Shown: piece by piece, positions 22,874 through 37,000 of the stretch | How positions within the stretch are numbered: position 1 is the stretch's first letter | How the letters are laid out: each line of letters opens with the position of its first letter | Assembly (NCBI RefSeq): GCF_041260155.1 | Contig: NC_091941.1 | Span: 36,652,747 to 36,716,746 of the forward strand | Source: Ptychodera flava | Lineage: Eukaryota; Hemichordata; Enteropneusta; Ptychoderidae | Direction of reading: 5' to 3' | Length of the DNA: 64,000 nucleotides | Translations under genes and position numbers: made by a program | The notes under the pieces: generated by a model | Seen by the model: the letters and a program-made list of their open reading frames with translations, nothing else | Database searches by the model: none | Told to the model about the DNA's origin: nothing

Positions 22874-24681
22874 ATTTTTATTACATGCCTCTTCACGGTT
22901 AATGCTATATGACATTTAATTACATGCAGGGCATTTTCAAACAATTTTACCATTATCGACCAGCATCAAACAGATTTTAACGAAAATCAAAATAGCAGTG
23001 CGCGCATGGATATTTTACATCTAGCGTTAAGCGTCTACTTTGACGTCGAAAACGTCGAAGGGCTTCACTGGACCGGGTAACCATGGAAACCGGTCAGTAC
23101 ATCGTTCACAGGCCCGCATCCCGGATGTTCCTATTCAAAGCAATGCACTAATTTGCACTCACATCGAGGCATGTAATAAAGCTCTCCTTTGAAAGTACAT
23201 GAAAATCACTTATTGGAGCAGTTTTAATATGTATTGAATGTGCTCCAGGTGTTGACTGCCAGCAGCAGATTCACATACAATGTATCAGAATCTATGCAAG
23301 AAATACAATGGCAAAACTATCTATTACTTAAAGGTATACAGTCACCTGTAATCTAAATATGCCCATGTATGGTCAAAGGGTTCCTTGCTATTCAAAATGC
23401 CCATGTGAGGGCGCTGTTTTTAAAAAATGGCCACCTGCTTAAAATCTGTGATTGGTTAGATTTTCTCTTTCCATTGTAACTGTGGCAAAATTGGAACAGG
23501 TGAAAGTATACCTTTAAATAAAGACTAGCCATTTGATTTGCCTACATAGCTATCCAGTATAAGCTTCTCTTCCTAATTTCTGAAATGTTATATGGGTCCA
23601 CTTTCAATTATGGTACAATGCTCGCACAATGTTAATTATATTTGTTTGTACCATAATCTGCCTGTAGATAATATTTGTTCTAACTGAACACATTTGGAAG
23701 TAAAGTGTGTAACCTAGATGTGTGATTTGACAGATTAAATGTCGCATTGCTGAAATTACATTTATGTTTGCTGGGAATACATGTAGTTGTGTATGGGGCC
23801 CATAAATCTACATGTATGGTACATGAACAAACTTATCAGTTTTCTCTTATCATGGGTACTAGGGGTCTATAACTCAGCATTGTCATTGTTCTGGGCAGGA
23901 ACATGCAGGACATACCCTGTGAGATGTGGGTCATACTTCTAATGTTGGTAATGAAACATCACGACACGGAAATGATTCTTGAATATCTCTTTACTGTAGG
24001 ACAACATTTCCACTTTTACATCAATATATTTACAATATTTTAAGGTGGAAAAACAAGAGGAAATACTCCAAATAGTCAATACATTGAATGTTCCTCATGT
24101 GAAAAAAATTGGCACAAAATAACAGCCCTGCAAGCATCTCGTACAAACTTTCATTTATTGTAAACATTTCAGTGTATTATCTATCGTAACTGACATGTAC
24201 AAAAATCTACCCCTGTTATGATGCAATCTCTGACAGAAGTGATCATTTCACTGTGTAATGCCAACACATGAGAGATGTGCTATGTGCCTTTGCTGAGAGT
24301 GATGAAGTTTCTACATTGCAGTTGTAACATAGAAGCAACATACAAAAGCTGGCTGGCCGAATAGATCAGTATTTTTACAAAACAAATTTTATAGATAGGA
24401 GAAATCAAGAAGGCTATATGATAATCTCTTTTCGGCAAATATTCAGAAAATACTATTATATTAAAATCAAATAAATAAATAGTTCCAATGCTGGCTTTGC
24501 ATAACTGAAATCTGATGTAGCTACATGTAACAGAATTACAAGCACTAGGTTTGTCCTACTGAGATCTCTTTGCAAGTAATAGACACTGCAATACTGCAAC
24601 TTACACAATACAGACAACATCTGATACATTGCATGGTTGACCATTACACACATGAAGATTGTCTGTGTATTACTCACAGCA

Positions 24682-24687
24682 TTTATT
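24682..24687 (-). terminator. Candidate polyadenylation signal of RALGAPB
   Basis: AATAAA on the - strand, about 330 nt after the stop codon. Other TTTATT sites (24154-24159) lie further on. Confidence 0.3.
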
Positions 24688-25017
24688 TACAAAACCTGAC
24701 AGAAATCCTTGAATCTACACAGGAAACCAAGCATCCTCAGAGTTGATGTAATTTCCGTTACAAACATTTGTGAAGTGTAATCTGAATACTTGGCAACTTG
24801 ATCACTGTAGTCAAATAAATCTTTAAAAGAGTCTTTGCCACATATTGCACAAATTAAGAAAGAAATTCAAATTTTGATGTCACTAGGTAAAATCCATCTT
24901 AAATTTAAAATACATAAATTTCTGAAATCTATTAGCCAGACACAAGATGATACAAGTTCTATCTCAAGCTGTCTTCCATATGCAAATATTGACATTTTCT
25001 TTTCCAAAGACTGCCTC

Positions 25018-28000
25018 TCATTCTTCAAGGAACAGTGAGGTATAAAACTCTGGTTCACTCATTTTCTTTCGATATTTCCTGGTCATCTCTTGCAGTTTGT
25101 GTTTCCTTCTCACATGGGGTGGTGTGTGCCTAGGAAATGTGTAAAACAGAAATCTCTGGTCATTTCTTGGAAAACCTGTGGCAAACCTGGTCTGCTATTC
25201 AAAATACATTTTCAAGCCCTATGTAGAACACAGTTTCTTCAAATAACTGCTGCATCCAAAACAAGAATGTTACATTTGCCAAGTACATATCTCCGACAGG
25301 CTACATCTGAGAATCCACATTCAAAAGCATATTTACACACTTAGAAATTTAGCTTTGGTATTTTTGTTATCAACAAAATTGGGGAAAATTTTGCTGAAGA
25401 CATTTTAATGAATAAAAGATTTGTGGTGTTCGCTGATTTTAAGAATCTCTGTACATTTCATCTGAAGTCTTATGCACACACAAAATCATTGACAACTATG
25501 TACGTAGTTATTGTAGTAGTCTTTTTGGTGTTGACTATCATAGAATCACAGCCTTTAACCCTTTAACCCTTCCAATCAAATTTCAGTGCAACATTTTAAT
25601 AAATTTTTATGAATTTTTCTGTAATTGTTTTGATAATTTTGGACTCAATGGACATTTGTTGGCTACAGTTTTTTGTTAAAATTTTGGCAAAAATCTGAAA
25701 AAAAAAAAAATTGACTGGAGTATATCTTATAAAGGCGACAAAAATTGACTTTGGCTCTCAAAGGGTTAATGGGAGGGGTCATCGGAACTGCACACAATGG
25801 TTGTATGGGACCCATATGCCCAATGTAAACACTGTATCCAAGGTACATCGGTGATTGAATCAGATGACAGTTAAAACATGTTGGTCATAATGTATATTGT
25901 AAAAAATGTTGCAGCTATGTTGACATGATAGATCTAGATATTGTGCATGAAATACATTGTTTGTAAACAAGAAAGACACACAGGCTCAGTTATGATGACT
26001 CCTCCCTTTAAATACACACCCAAAAAGTTCCAAAATGCTGGTGTACTTACATATCATTTTCCAGTCTCTTTCTGCAGCAGATATTGAGAGCTGTCTGTCT
26101 GACAAGCACACCCAATGCCCTTCTGCTGACCACCATACCATCCATCAAGGGTATGGCCATGTGAGTTCTGTAACAAGTCAAAGGAGTGCATTGACAGAGT
26201 ATGTGTATTATCAAGGTTACACTGATTCACAAACCAACTAAAGTATTTTGTATCAACACAGTGAATGATAAATTGCATGCTACCATGTAACTTTTGAAAA
26301 CTTTCTTTCCTACTTCACATGCAATACACATGTATATGCAGAAAGCAAAATCATCACATCATGTCTAAAACAGGCTAAAGTGTAGTATTCATCAAGACGT
26401 TGATCTTGTTCATTTTGACAGAAGCAAAGAATGACAGTTTCCCACACAGATACAATCACAGTTATGTACTCTCTGACATAGCTAAGAGACTGGCTAAGAG
26501 AGTGCACAAATTCTTGTTGACTGTCATGGAGAGATGTGAGAAGTGAAATTATAACTCTTTTTTTCTCCTGAAGACCCATCTTACCTTCCTTCAACATGAA
26601 TTCTATAGAGACCACTTCTAAGAGGGTGGATAAAGATCAGGATAATCTCCCTGTCCAAGACTTTATTCAGAGATGAGCTGCTGAGCAACAGATATTCAAT
26701 TCCAGTGCTTGTCTCAGGCAGTATATCAGCTGTCATAGTACAGGGCAGAAAAAAATGAAATTATTAAAGTGCGTGATAGGGCAAAATGTTCATTCCAGGG
26801 TTTGGATGGAATTATGGCTCTGTCCTGTATGTAGCATGATGAAAATGATATAGAAGAATGGAAATTCCTAAACTGACTCAAAGAATTTAAGAAATTTTGT
26901 CATTCAGAGGGCATACCACTGCAAAAATATGTGATGAAATAACTATAAAATCTATTCATTGATCTAGACATAAGCGTTCTCTAACAAACAAAAACATAAG
27001 GGAAAAGGCCATGTATTAAAGAAAGTGGATCTTCACAGAGTCGCCAGTATATGTAATTAGCCCTTCAAGTACTGTAATTTTTCCCACCAAAATTTTAGAG
27101 CAACATTTTACCAATTTTTATGAATTTTTCTGTAATTTTTTTGATAATTTTAAACCAAATGGTAATGGCATTTTATTAGCTGCAGTTTCTAATCAAAATT
27201 TTGGCAAAAATCTTAAAAAAATTAACTGGGATATATTTTAAAAGGCGACAAAAATTGACTTTGGTGCTCAAAGGGTTAATATTCACAATAATGGCAATAC
27301 ACTCAGACGTTCATGAAAAGACTAGATACTATTTTTATTGACTGAAAGCACAAGATCCAAAGTGAGCTGTACTTACATAATGGAAATGTTTCATGATCAT
27401 CATAGTCTTCTAACCACACTACCATGACTTTAGTCTCTGGTCCTGTTAGTAAGCTCTGCCTGGTCGGGAAGCGTTTTGGTCTTCCGGGAGTTCCGGGACT
27501 GGTAGCCTGGGTATTCTGGGGATCACTGGATGCCAGATCCAGGGATAGATTCCGTGGTGATTTGGATGGCTTGGATGAACTGTCTGTTGTAGTCTCTGTC
27601 ACTGCTGGTTCACCACCTGCTGTGACTGAAATCAAAGAATGGAGGGGAAAATGCATGATTACGCATACATATGTATATTTTGTCAGTTTTTCAGTGTAGG
27701 TTAGCAACAATTAGTGAGAAACGACAAACGGAAAAATTTACTGAAATAGTTCTTGAATAAAAGTCATCGTTGATGACACAGTCCCCACTTGTTAATGGGT
27801 ACTTTGATTACATGTCCTAAGAGGATAGAGTCCTCTTCATTAATTGAGACATGCCCAAGTTTTGGCTAAGGACACAAAAAATTGTAACAAAATGGCTGCC
27901 ATGCAGCCATATTGGATCATATCAAGAAATAAATTGACATACATATGTATGACATAGGTTAATGTCCTTGTACCAACTTTGAATAAAATCGGTTAAGATA

Positions 28001-31000
28001 TGCCTTAGAGTATTATGGCCTTCGACAGGAAAAATCGTAATAAAATGGCCGCAAGGCAGCCATATTGGATCGTATCACATAACAAATTGACATGCATATG
28101 TATGACATTAGTCAATCTCCTTGTACCAACTTTGAATAAAATCCGTTGAAACATGTCTGAGTTATTGCTCTGTACATGAAAATATCGTAATAAAATGGCT
28201 GCCTAGCGGCCATATTGGATCGTATCACATAACAAATTGACGTACATATGAAAGACATAGGTCAATGTCCTTGTACCAACTTTGAATAAAATCGGTTGAG
28301 ATATGCCTGAGTTATGCCTCTGCATATGAAAAAATCGTAATAAAATGGCCACACAGCAGCCATATTGGATTGTATCACAAAACAAATTGACATGCATATC
28401 TATGACATTGGTCAATGTCCTTGTACCAACTTTGAATAAAATCGGTTAAAACATGTCTGAGTTATGGCACTGTATATGAAAATTGTAATAAAATGGCCGC
28501 CTGGCGGCCATATTGGATTGTATCACAAAACAAATCAACATGCATATCTATGACATTGATCAATGTCCTTGTACCAACGTTTGATAAAATCGGTTGAAAC
28601 ATGTCTGAGTTATGGCTCTGTACATGAAAAAATCGTAATAAAATGGCTGCCTTGCGGCCATATTGGATTGTATCACAAAACAAATGGATGTGCATATCTA
28701 TGACATTGGTCAATCTCCTTGTACCACTTTGAATAAAATCAGTTGAAACATGTCTGAGTTATGGCTCTGTACATGAAAAAATCGTAATAAAATGGCCGCC
28801 TGGTGGCCATATTGGATTGTATTACAAAACAAATTGATAAGCATATCTATGACATTGGTCAATGTCCTTGTACCAACTTTGAATAAAATCGTTTAAAACA
28901 TGTCTGAGTTATGGCTCTGTACATGAAAAAATCGTAATAAAATGGCCGCCTGGCGGCCATATTGGATCGTATCACAAAACAAAATGACGTGCATATCTAT
29001 GACATTGGTCAATGTCCTTGTACCAACTTTGAATAAAATCGGTTGAAACATGTCTGAGTTATGGCTCTGTACATGAAAAAATCGTAATAAAATGGCCGCC
29101 TGGCGGCCATATTGGATCGTATCACAAAACAAATCGACGTGCATCTGTATGACATATGAAGTAATCCTTGTACCAAGTTTGAATGAAATCGCTTCTTGCA
29201 TCTCTGAGATATCTGCGTGAACGGACGGACGCACACACGCACGCACGCACGCACGGACGCACACACGCACGGACATGACCAAACCTATAAGTCCCCCCGG
29301 ACACTGTCCGTGGGGACTAATAAAAGTCTTCCAAAAGTGGAAAATTTTGCAACATATGCTTTGCATAGCAAGTGAAAATTTGGAAAAGTCCTTCTTGAAT
29401 CTCTGCATAATTGAACATTATCCTGCCCTAAGTCATGTTGGTGTATCCATAGAGTGCTATTGATTGGAATATACAGTTGGAAAGATGTCATGAAACGTGG
29501 TTCAAAGCCAGTAATTTCCAATAATATGCAAGGTGATAAAGCAGATTTAAAAGAATTGTTGTTTGTGGAAGACTTACCTCCCTCAGATGAGTGTCTTCTG
29601 CCTGGTCTTCTCATTGGTTGCAGTGATGGTACAACAAACGCTACCTCCGACATCACATCTGCATAGTACAGTACAAACTTATCACCATTGAACAGTCCTC
29701 CGCCATGACAACTCATGTCGACATTCTCCCCAGAATCTATGGATGTAAATTTATTCAAATGATCATCATAAATTATACTTGCAACTTAATGAAGGAATAA
29801 AATAATAGAACATCTCTGCCCATCTAATTTTTGGCTTTTGTCATTGGTTGTGAACAGCAAATCGGTAAAAACACATGACAAAAGACATAGCTGTATACAT
29901 CAATGGTTACCCTTTCACCACCAACTTTTGCTCAAGTTAGAATGAGTCTCCGAGACAGACAATAAAACTCTCAGATTTAACATTGCTGGTATGCTTCTTG
30001 TCTGGGCTCAATTTGAAACTTGTGGAGTAGATGAAGTAATCACTGTGTTGATTTTTTGGAAAAATCAAAAATTTAATTCTTCCCCATAGACTTAACATAG
30101 GGATTGTGGCCATTTTGATTATTGGTAGATTTTAGGTAGTTTGTCCCTAGTATCAAAATTTGTACTGAGTCTGATTAATGAATTTCATTCTTGATTTTGA
30201 AACAAAGTGGTTTGAGCAAAAGTTTAAGTCTTTCAGTTTCAAGGTGCATACTACCAAAGTATTATTTTTTGGGACGGAAAAGTTGAACCTCACTAGGAAC
30301 AAACAGGGGGAGTGTTTGAAATGTTAACAGCTACAAATTACAGTGGTTCTTAGAAAACTAAACAACAACTGACATTTTTTCCACAAATCAGCTTCAGTAC
30401 ATTTGTATATACACACTTCATTAAAAGGAAGGCTTTATATCAGGACCCACTTGATATTTTTGTAATTTCTCGTTGATGAATTTTTAAAAGTCAGTATTTC
30501 AACAGAAAAGTTTGAAAACACCAACATATGGAAACTGACTTATGTTATAGACGTTATACGGTAAATACCACAAGAGTTGCGCTGTACCATTGTTTTCACC
30601 AGATTTACGTTTTAGGTTGCGCAATGTTTAGGTTGTAATGAGGCTTCTCACCTGTCTTGGTAGTATCTGAAGAGTGTTCTGAATCCATTGCCGTCTTCCA
30701 GCTAGTTGATATATGTCCAGTCCAACCACAGTGTTTGGATATCTGCACCGGCCATCCAAGGGATTTCAGGAACTCCATGAATTCAGCCTGAACGTTGTGA
30801 ATAGATTGCTGTGGGAAGACAGGCAAACATTGTTTCAGCTTCGACTTGCTGAATTTCTATTCAACCAAGCACATGTCAGGTAAGATTTAGATCTCTAGCC
30901 TATAGCAATGAATTTTAGTGGTATCAAAGTTTCACTTTGATGAATAGCTTATAAAGAAAATTTGTCCTCTTTCTCTATGATAGTGACATATAACTGAGAA

Positions 31001-34000
31001 TTGAAAACCTGGAAAGTTCTTTATGTATACAAAACTAAATTTTGAAATATCATGCTCTTGCAAAAGTGAAGGAAAGAAAAAACCTACCACATTACTGAGT
31101 ATTTGCTGTACAGTTTTCTGACCACTCTTGACATAGAAGATGAAAACTGTGTCATTATTGCGACTTGATATACTGTCCAGAAGTTCTAAATCACTATGGA
31201 AACCTGGAGCTTGATGGTCTAGGCTTACCAGGGCTGGTGGGATAGAACTGTTTGGAGGCTCCTATTACAAGAGAAATATCTATGTAGTTATATGATTGTG
31301 AATATGATCATTGATGTGATGACTATTTTCACTCTTGAAAGTATCAATGTGGCTTTGGATATGTAAACACTACCACTGGAATCTAAATAACACTGTGTAT
31401 ATGATCTTCATCAACTTTGATGGGTTTTCTACTGTTTGGATGTAAAGAAGTCTCCTGACTATGCATACATCTTTATTTTTCATTAATTTTGAATGCATGT
31501 TGTCTTTTGAAATGTGCAAGTGCTACATTTATCAACTGTCAAAGATTTCCTGTACTGTGGATCAGTACACCGATCTGTTGTCTTCATTGTAAACTGTTAC
31601 AGTATATCATTATAAATCTGTGGCTGTAACCTATGGAGTTTTTTAGTACAGTAAGTTTCGGTATCGGAGGACACAGAGTCCAATAACTTTGACGCGTAGT
31701 ACAATAGCTACAGGTGTTATTGGACGCTATTTGACCTTTGACCTCAAACACCTTTATGTAAATGGAGGGGAAGGAGAGTTGATTTTAAATTTTTAACAAA
31801 ATATATACCTCCAAACATTCAGTACTTCAGGAAGTTAATAGTGGTCAATCCAAAACCTGTGAATTTGAGTGAAATTATGCTGCTAACCTACAATTTCTAC
31901 CATATGCAATGCACCGCATGAGTTGAAATTTCATTCTGTGCGCTTAGTGGACATGCTGAACTCGTTCCCAGTTTGTTTATGATCGCTCAGTGAAATGTCT
32001 AACAGGCATCCCCAACACACTTTAATTTTGTCGTTTTCCTGGTAAAATTGGACTAAAAAGGTGTATAATAATAAGGTTATTCACAAAATACCAAGATTTA
32101 TGTCCTCTTACATTGTACGCTTTGGTATTGTCTGAGATGTGTAGTGTCTCGGACAATACCTCCGCTGCATGATGTACTCAGAAATAAATCCCGGTGTTTT
32201 GAGAATAACCTTATCAAAGTAAATATGACATCAACACAACTGAGATTACCTTCAGAGCATCCAGACTGAGATAACCTAACTGGGATAATAACAGTCTTGT
32301 GGGATGGAACTCCTGACATGGTTTGGGTGGCTTCACTTCAATATGCGGATTTGGATAACCTTGACTTTGCACTTCAGCTATTGCCGTCTCCTGTACATGT
32401 TTCTCATACTCGCTCTGTTCTTCGATCAGTTTCAACAGCTTTTCATGTTCAAGTTTCTGACTGTCAGTTTCTATTGCTGACAGTGTTGGAATACTCTGGT
32501 CTCTGGTACCAAATGAATCAAAGGAGGCTTGTTATTACAGCTTACCCATATCTGTGTATTTGTGAATGTTCTGAGATTTGTCTAACAAGTACTGCATAAT
32601 GTGCGGCAATTTACATTCATCTCTGACTCATATAGACACACATACATGTATTGGTATATACACGGTACCTACAGGCACTATATTATACTTTTGAGAGAAT
32701 ATTCTCTTTCCAACACATAGAAGAGAAAGTGTATGCAAAGAAGCTCTGCCGTTCGCCATCAATATCATCATGGAAAGTGGACAGATTTTGAAGCAAAGAT
32801 AGGATTTAGTTTGACACTTCTATGTCAGTTGATTGATATTACTCCATGGTATTACCATTTCTAAACTACTGACAGTATTCATAGTAGGAGAGCTCAGGAA
32901 CACAACAGAGGTACAGCATAATAATTTTCTACATGCACTGACTCAGCTGATCCGAGGGCCAGCTTCAGACAAATACATAAGAAACGCATACAGTATGCAA
33001 GCCTGGCCAACTTTGAGCAGTAGCCATGAAGCAATGAAGTACATGAAAATCAGACAGATAAATGTATTTCTGGATTGCACTCACAACATTTTGATCTTGA
33101 GATACTAAAATATTGCATGCACGCTCACAATATTTTTTAACAAACAGATAAAAGGGAGACTTACGCCTTTGTCACTTTTGCTTTATCGACAATTTCAGGG
33201 AAGTTTCTAGCCTGTACTTCATGATGCACTCCAACATTATTAATTGGCATTGGACGACCTGGATCTGCTAGAAATGCCTGGAGAAAGGAAATTTAAAAGA
33301 AGTATCAGCTTGGCTCTGGAAACGTCAGACTTAGTCCTGTAGCAAACTCGAAAGCCATGCATCTTTTTTGATAAGATAAAGTCGCAGCTCACCTTTTGAT
33401 TCCTAGCTAGATGTCTCAGCTGCATGGTCCATGCATGTCTACCACTGTGACCTCTGATTATGCTGGTCACTGTTGGCATAGCATCTGAGAGATGGAAAAC
33501 AAATGTCAAATCATAGCATTAATCCTAGGTAAACTCACAAATTGACAAGACAACATTGTACCGGTATTTCTATATGTGTCTGAGACCTAGAGAATGAGAT
33601 ACACCTACATATTTCATCACAATGCTTGAACTTGTATGACTGTAAGCCAGGTGTCTTCAAAGGTAGCTATCTTCCATTGCATAAGGCTCTGAAATTATCC
33701 CTACTTAATATAGCAGGCCATGTACATCTATTGTCACTTTCCTTGTGTTAAAACAATGAACGTTTTATAGTAGTTTCTAGTATGTAGGGAAGACTTCAAC
33801 AATTGTAAGGAACAAGACTGACTGCATCACAAATAGCCCTATGAACAACAAATCAAACACGGAATGTACTTGATCTGTAATCAATTATCAAGTAAAAAGT
33901 TATGCCAGTCAGTTTTGTACAGCATCTATTGGGGAAACCTACTGGTACAGTACTTTTTGTTGTATGCCTCAGTAGGAACATTTACATGTTCATGTACATG

Positions 34001-37000
34001 TACATGAACAATTTTAAGAGAAAAATATTGTGATAACATAACCACATAGTGTAATTGAGTAGTACACAATGGATCTTATTTTTTTTTAACACCAAAGCCA
34101 AGAAATAGATTTTGGAGATTTAAAATTTCACTTTTAGCACTCTCAAAGCAATCACCCAGTGCATGGGTCTTTCAAACACTAATACAAACAATGAGTTGAT
34201 GAATCTACAACAAATCAGTAATTCCACATACCTTGAGAATTGCCCAAAGGCTGTTCTAGAATAGCCAGTAGAACCCTGTTTTCAAGCACAAAGTATTTAA
34301 AGCTGCCGTCTTTATCTAATCCAGAGTTGCCCTTGGCATACTTCAGTAGAGATTCTTCATTTAACAGTGATGTGATCGCTGATGGACCACATGGGGGTGG
34401 AAAATAACCCTGTAAAAATTTTACAAAAAAATACAAAATGTCATCAAGTCTGACCTTTTTCCATCAAAACTCCTTATCAAGTCATCATAAATTAAAATTT
34501 CTACCTTTTATTAAAAGTTTCAGTGGTGTAATCAATGACAAAGTATGTGACCATTGACTCAAGTTACGAGGGGCACAGTAGAATTCTTCTTTTTTTGTTT
34601 GCAACTTTAGTGGCATAGTACAAACCACTGTTGAAATTCTGGTACTTCTTGAAAGATAAAATACAGCAGAACGTCAGAATATGCAGAACATTTGTACATC
34701 AGTGTGTCAAGAAAATTCCCTTTGAGACAAGAAAATTTTGCATGATACCTGTATTAGTATAGAGGTAACACAAAGAAATGTTCAGAAACTTCTAAGTTCA
34801 GTTAGAATGCACCTTGGTGACAGATATTCCGCTTCTCATAATTATATAATATTTCGCAAATCAATCAACTGCTTGTGTGTAGTCTCATTTTGAACCTTGT
34901 TGAGTGAATGAAGTTTTATCATTTTGTTTTTGTGAAAATTGGAAATTTAATTTTTCCAAATGGTGTTCAAAGAGAATTAAGCGGCCATTTTGAATTTAAA
35001 ATATTGCTAAATTTTTGGTAATTTGTCTCTGTTCTAACAAAATTTGCATGTTGACTTTTTATTCTTGATTATGAAAGAGATTTGTTTAAAGTCTCCTTCA
35101 GAAACCTGAGTGAAAGCTTCAAATTCAAGTCATGAAGATAGTTAATGTCAGTAGTTAGAAGACACACTGGTGCTCTTGCCCCACAGCCTGATACTTTGTA
35201 TGGCTCCTACACAGGTACAGTTGCTCAGATTTTTAAGTTCTGTAATTCTAACTAAAAAAGGTACATGTAGTATCCAGTAAATTACAGTTGTACACACTGA
35301 TCTTACTCCTTACACGTGCATGTACACAAGCCCACATAAATTATGTTGTATTCTACTACATTGTACATTGTAATTTATGTTGGTCCAACAACATACTGTA
35401 CCTTGGCATTAGTTTTAACCAAAGGAGAAATGAACTTTCACTTCCCGTCACAACTTGTTTTTTTCACGGTACACTTCCCACAAATTGAGACACAGCTTAC
35501 CAAGTGATCCATGATGAATCCCCTGACAAGCTCTGCTGCTTCTCTCACTCTCAGTGAAGCTGGTTTCTGTTCCTTGTCCTGTTTGTGGATTGCCGGCTCA
35601 CTCATCTTGTTCTGGGACTTGCTACCGGAAATGCCGAGCTCAACCACTTCCAGAACACAGTGAAGACATTCCTGATGAAGTTTATAAGAACAACATCAGG
35701 AATACAACACGGAATATTGACAACTCCGAGGACAATGCAAGGGCCACAGTTTGAGTTTATTTTAATACAAATCCCACATCAAATCGTTGTACTGGTAGAA
35801 AGTACACAAAAACAGTGGTGTACAGGTCAAAAACCATGTACATGTGCAAGTGTGTGATAACGTAACTTCAAGTACGTTACCAGTCTATAAGGGGACCTAT
35901 GACCTTTGAATATATCATTTGCTCTTTGTATTGAAAACATTTTCGGAAGGACTTCCCATTTTCCACAATCGAGTCTTGATCATTCATAATGGAACTTCTG
36001 CAATGTTTGTAACTTGGAACAGAATGAGTAATTATGATGATAGGGGATGGTATGGGTTACCTTGTCATTGAGGAGATAATGATGCTCTATAATCCAGACA
36101 CTTAGACACAGATATGCAGCTACAATCATAGTATGCAGATCTCTGGAGTGTGAGGGCGCTGGTCGACTACACTGGTGGGATATGTAGTCACAGATCCATT
36201 TCACTGCCCTTTTACATTCCAAGACATCTAGAGAAAGATGATGAGTAGATGATGAATGAACTCTTTTTTATCTTAATCCGACCAGACATACCACTCATTT
36301 TTTTGGTGGTATTCTTTGTGTAAATCAGTTTTCATATCTAAGGGTGAAACAAAAAAATTAACTCAACAATTGGTAGACTTTGTGAAAGTACTTGCCTTGG
36401 ATGTGAAGTTTGACCTTGGCCAATCCTGACAAAAGTTCCAGTGCAGCCAGTGAGACATGCAGATCTGATTTCCACGATGACATCAAACGCTGACATACCA
36501 GATGAGTACATCTGACAAACAAGCCCCAGGCTGTATCTGTAAAGTTTTTCACCACAGCAATATTTATCAGTTGGGACTATCATGTTTGTTTAAATAGCAG
36601 TTGCATACACATTTGATGACGAGGTGTTTAATACATGCAAATCATGCCTATCTGTGCTGAGCCATTTCAAAAATCTGACCTGTTAACAGAGTGCATGTAC
36701 TCCATGCTTGAAAATGCATTATTTGTTTTCCTAGAAAAATACATGTATAATAGGATGCAACCTTTCAAACACTAGGATTAGGACTGAGGTTTTCATAAAT
36801 CTTTATAGAGTTGTATGTGCACATTTGAATGGCAAACATTAGCCATTCTTACATTGTGCTGTTATTATCACCGTAAATTTGGTGACTCTATGTGGCCCTT
36901 GTCTCTGGGCTTCGATAAAACTGCAGCTATGAAAATGCTTTAATCCCCATAGGAGGTAATCAGTACACATATTGCTACCATATTTTCTATCAAATGGTAC

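Larger units (their letters stand above)
20091..25017. other. Intergenic region between convergent Rel and RALGAPB stops
   Basis: 4.9 kb between the two stop codons. It must hold both 3' UTRs. AATAAA signals on + occur at 20174-20179 and 22615-20; TTTATT (AATAAA on -) occurs at 24682-24687. A foldback element lies at 22756-23180. I see no open frame with homology and no RNA gene. Confidence 0.7.

Noticed and set aside
27424..27699. 91-codon + strand open frame
   Set aside because: Antisense of RALGAPB exon 27377-27625.
29009..29304. CACG/GGACG-rich tract considered as a CRISPR-like or satellite array
   Set aside because: Units are too short and irregular, with no spacers; the genome is eukaryotic and the tract is the end of a TIR element.
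28203..29408. Several minus-strand open frames with repeated [14 protein letters not shown] blocks
   Set aside because: They are translations of the 150-bp tandem units; each has the same block at the same spacing and there is no stop-free gene structure.
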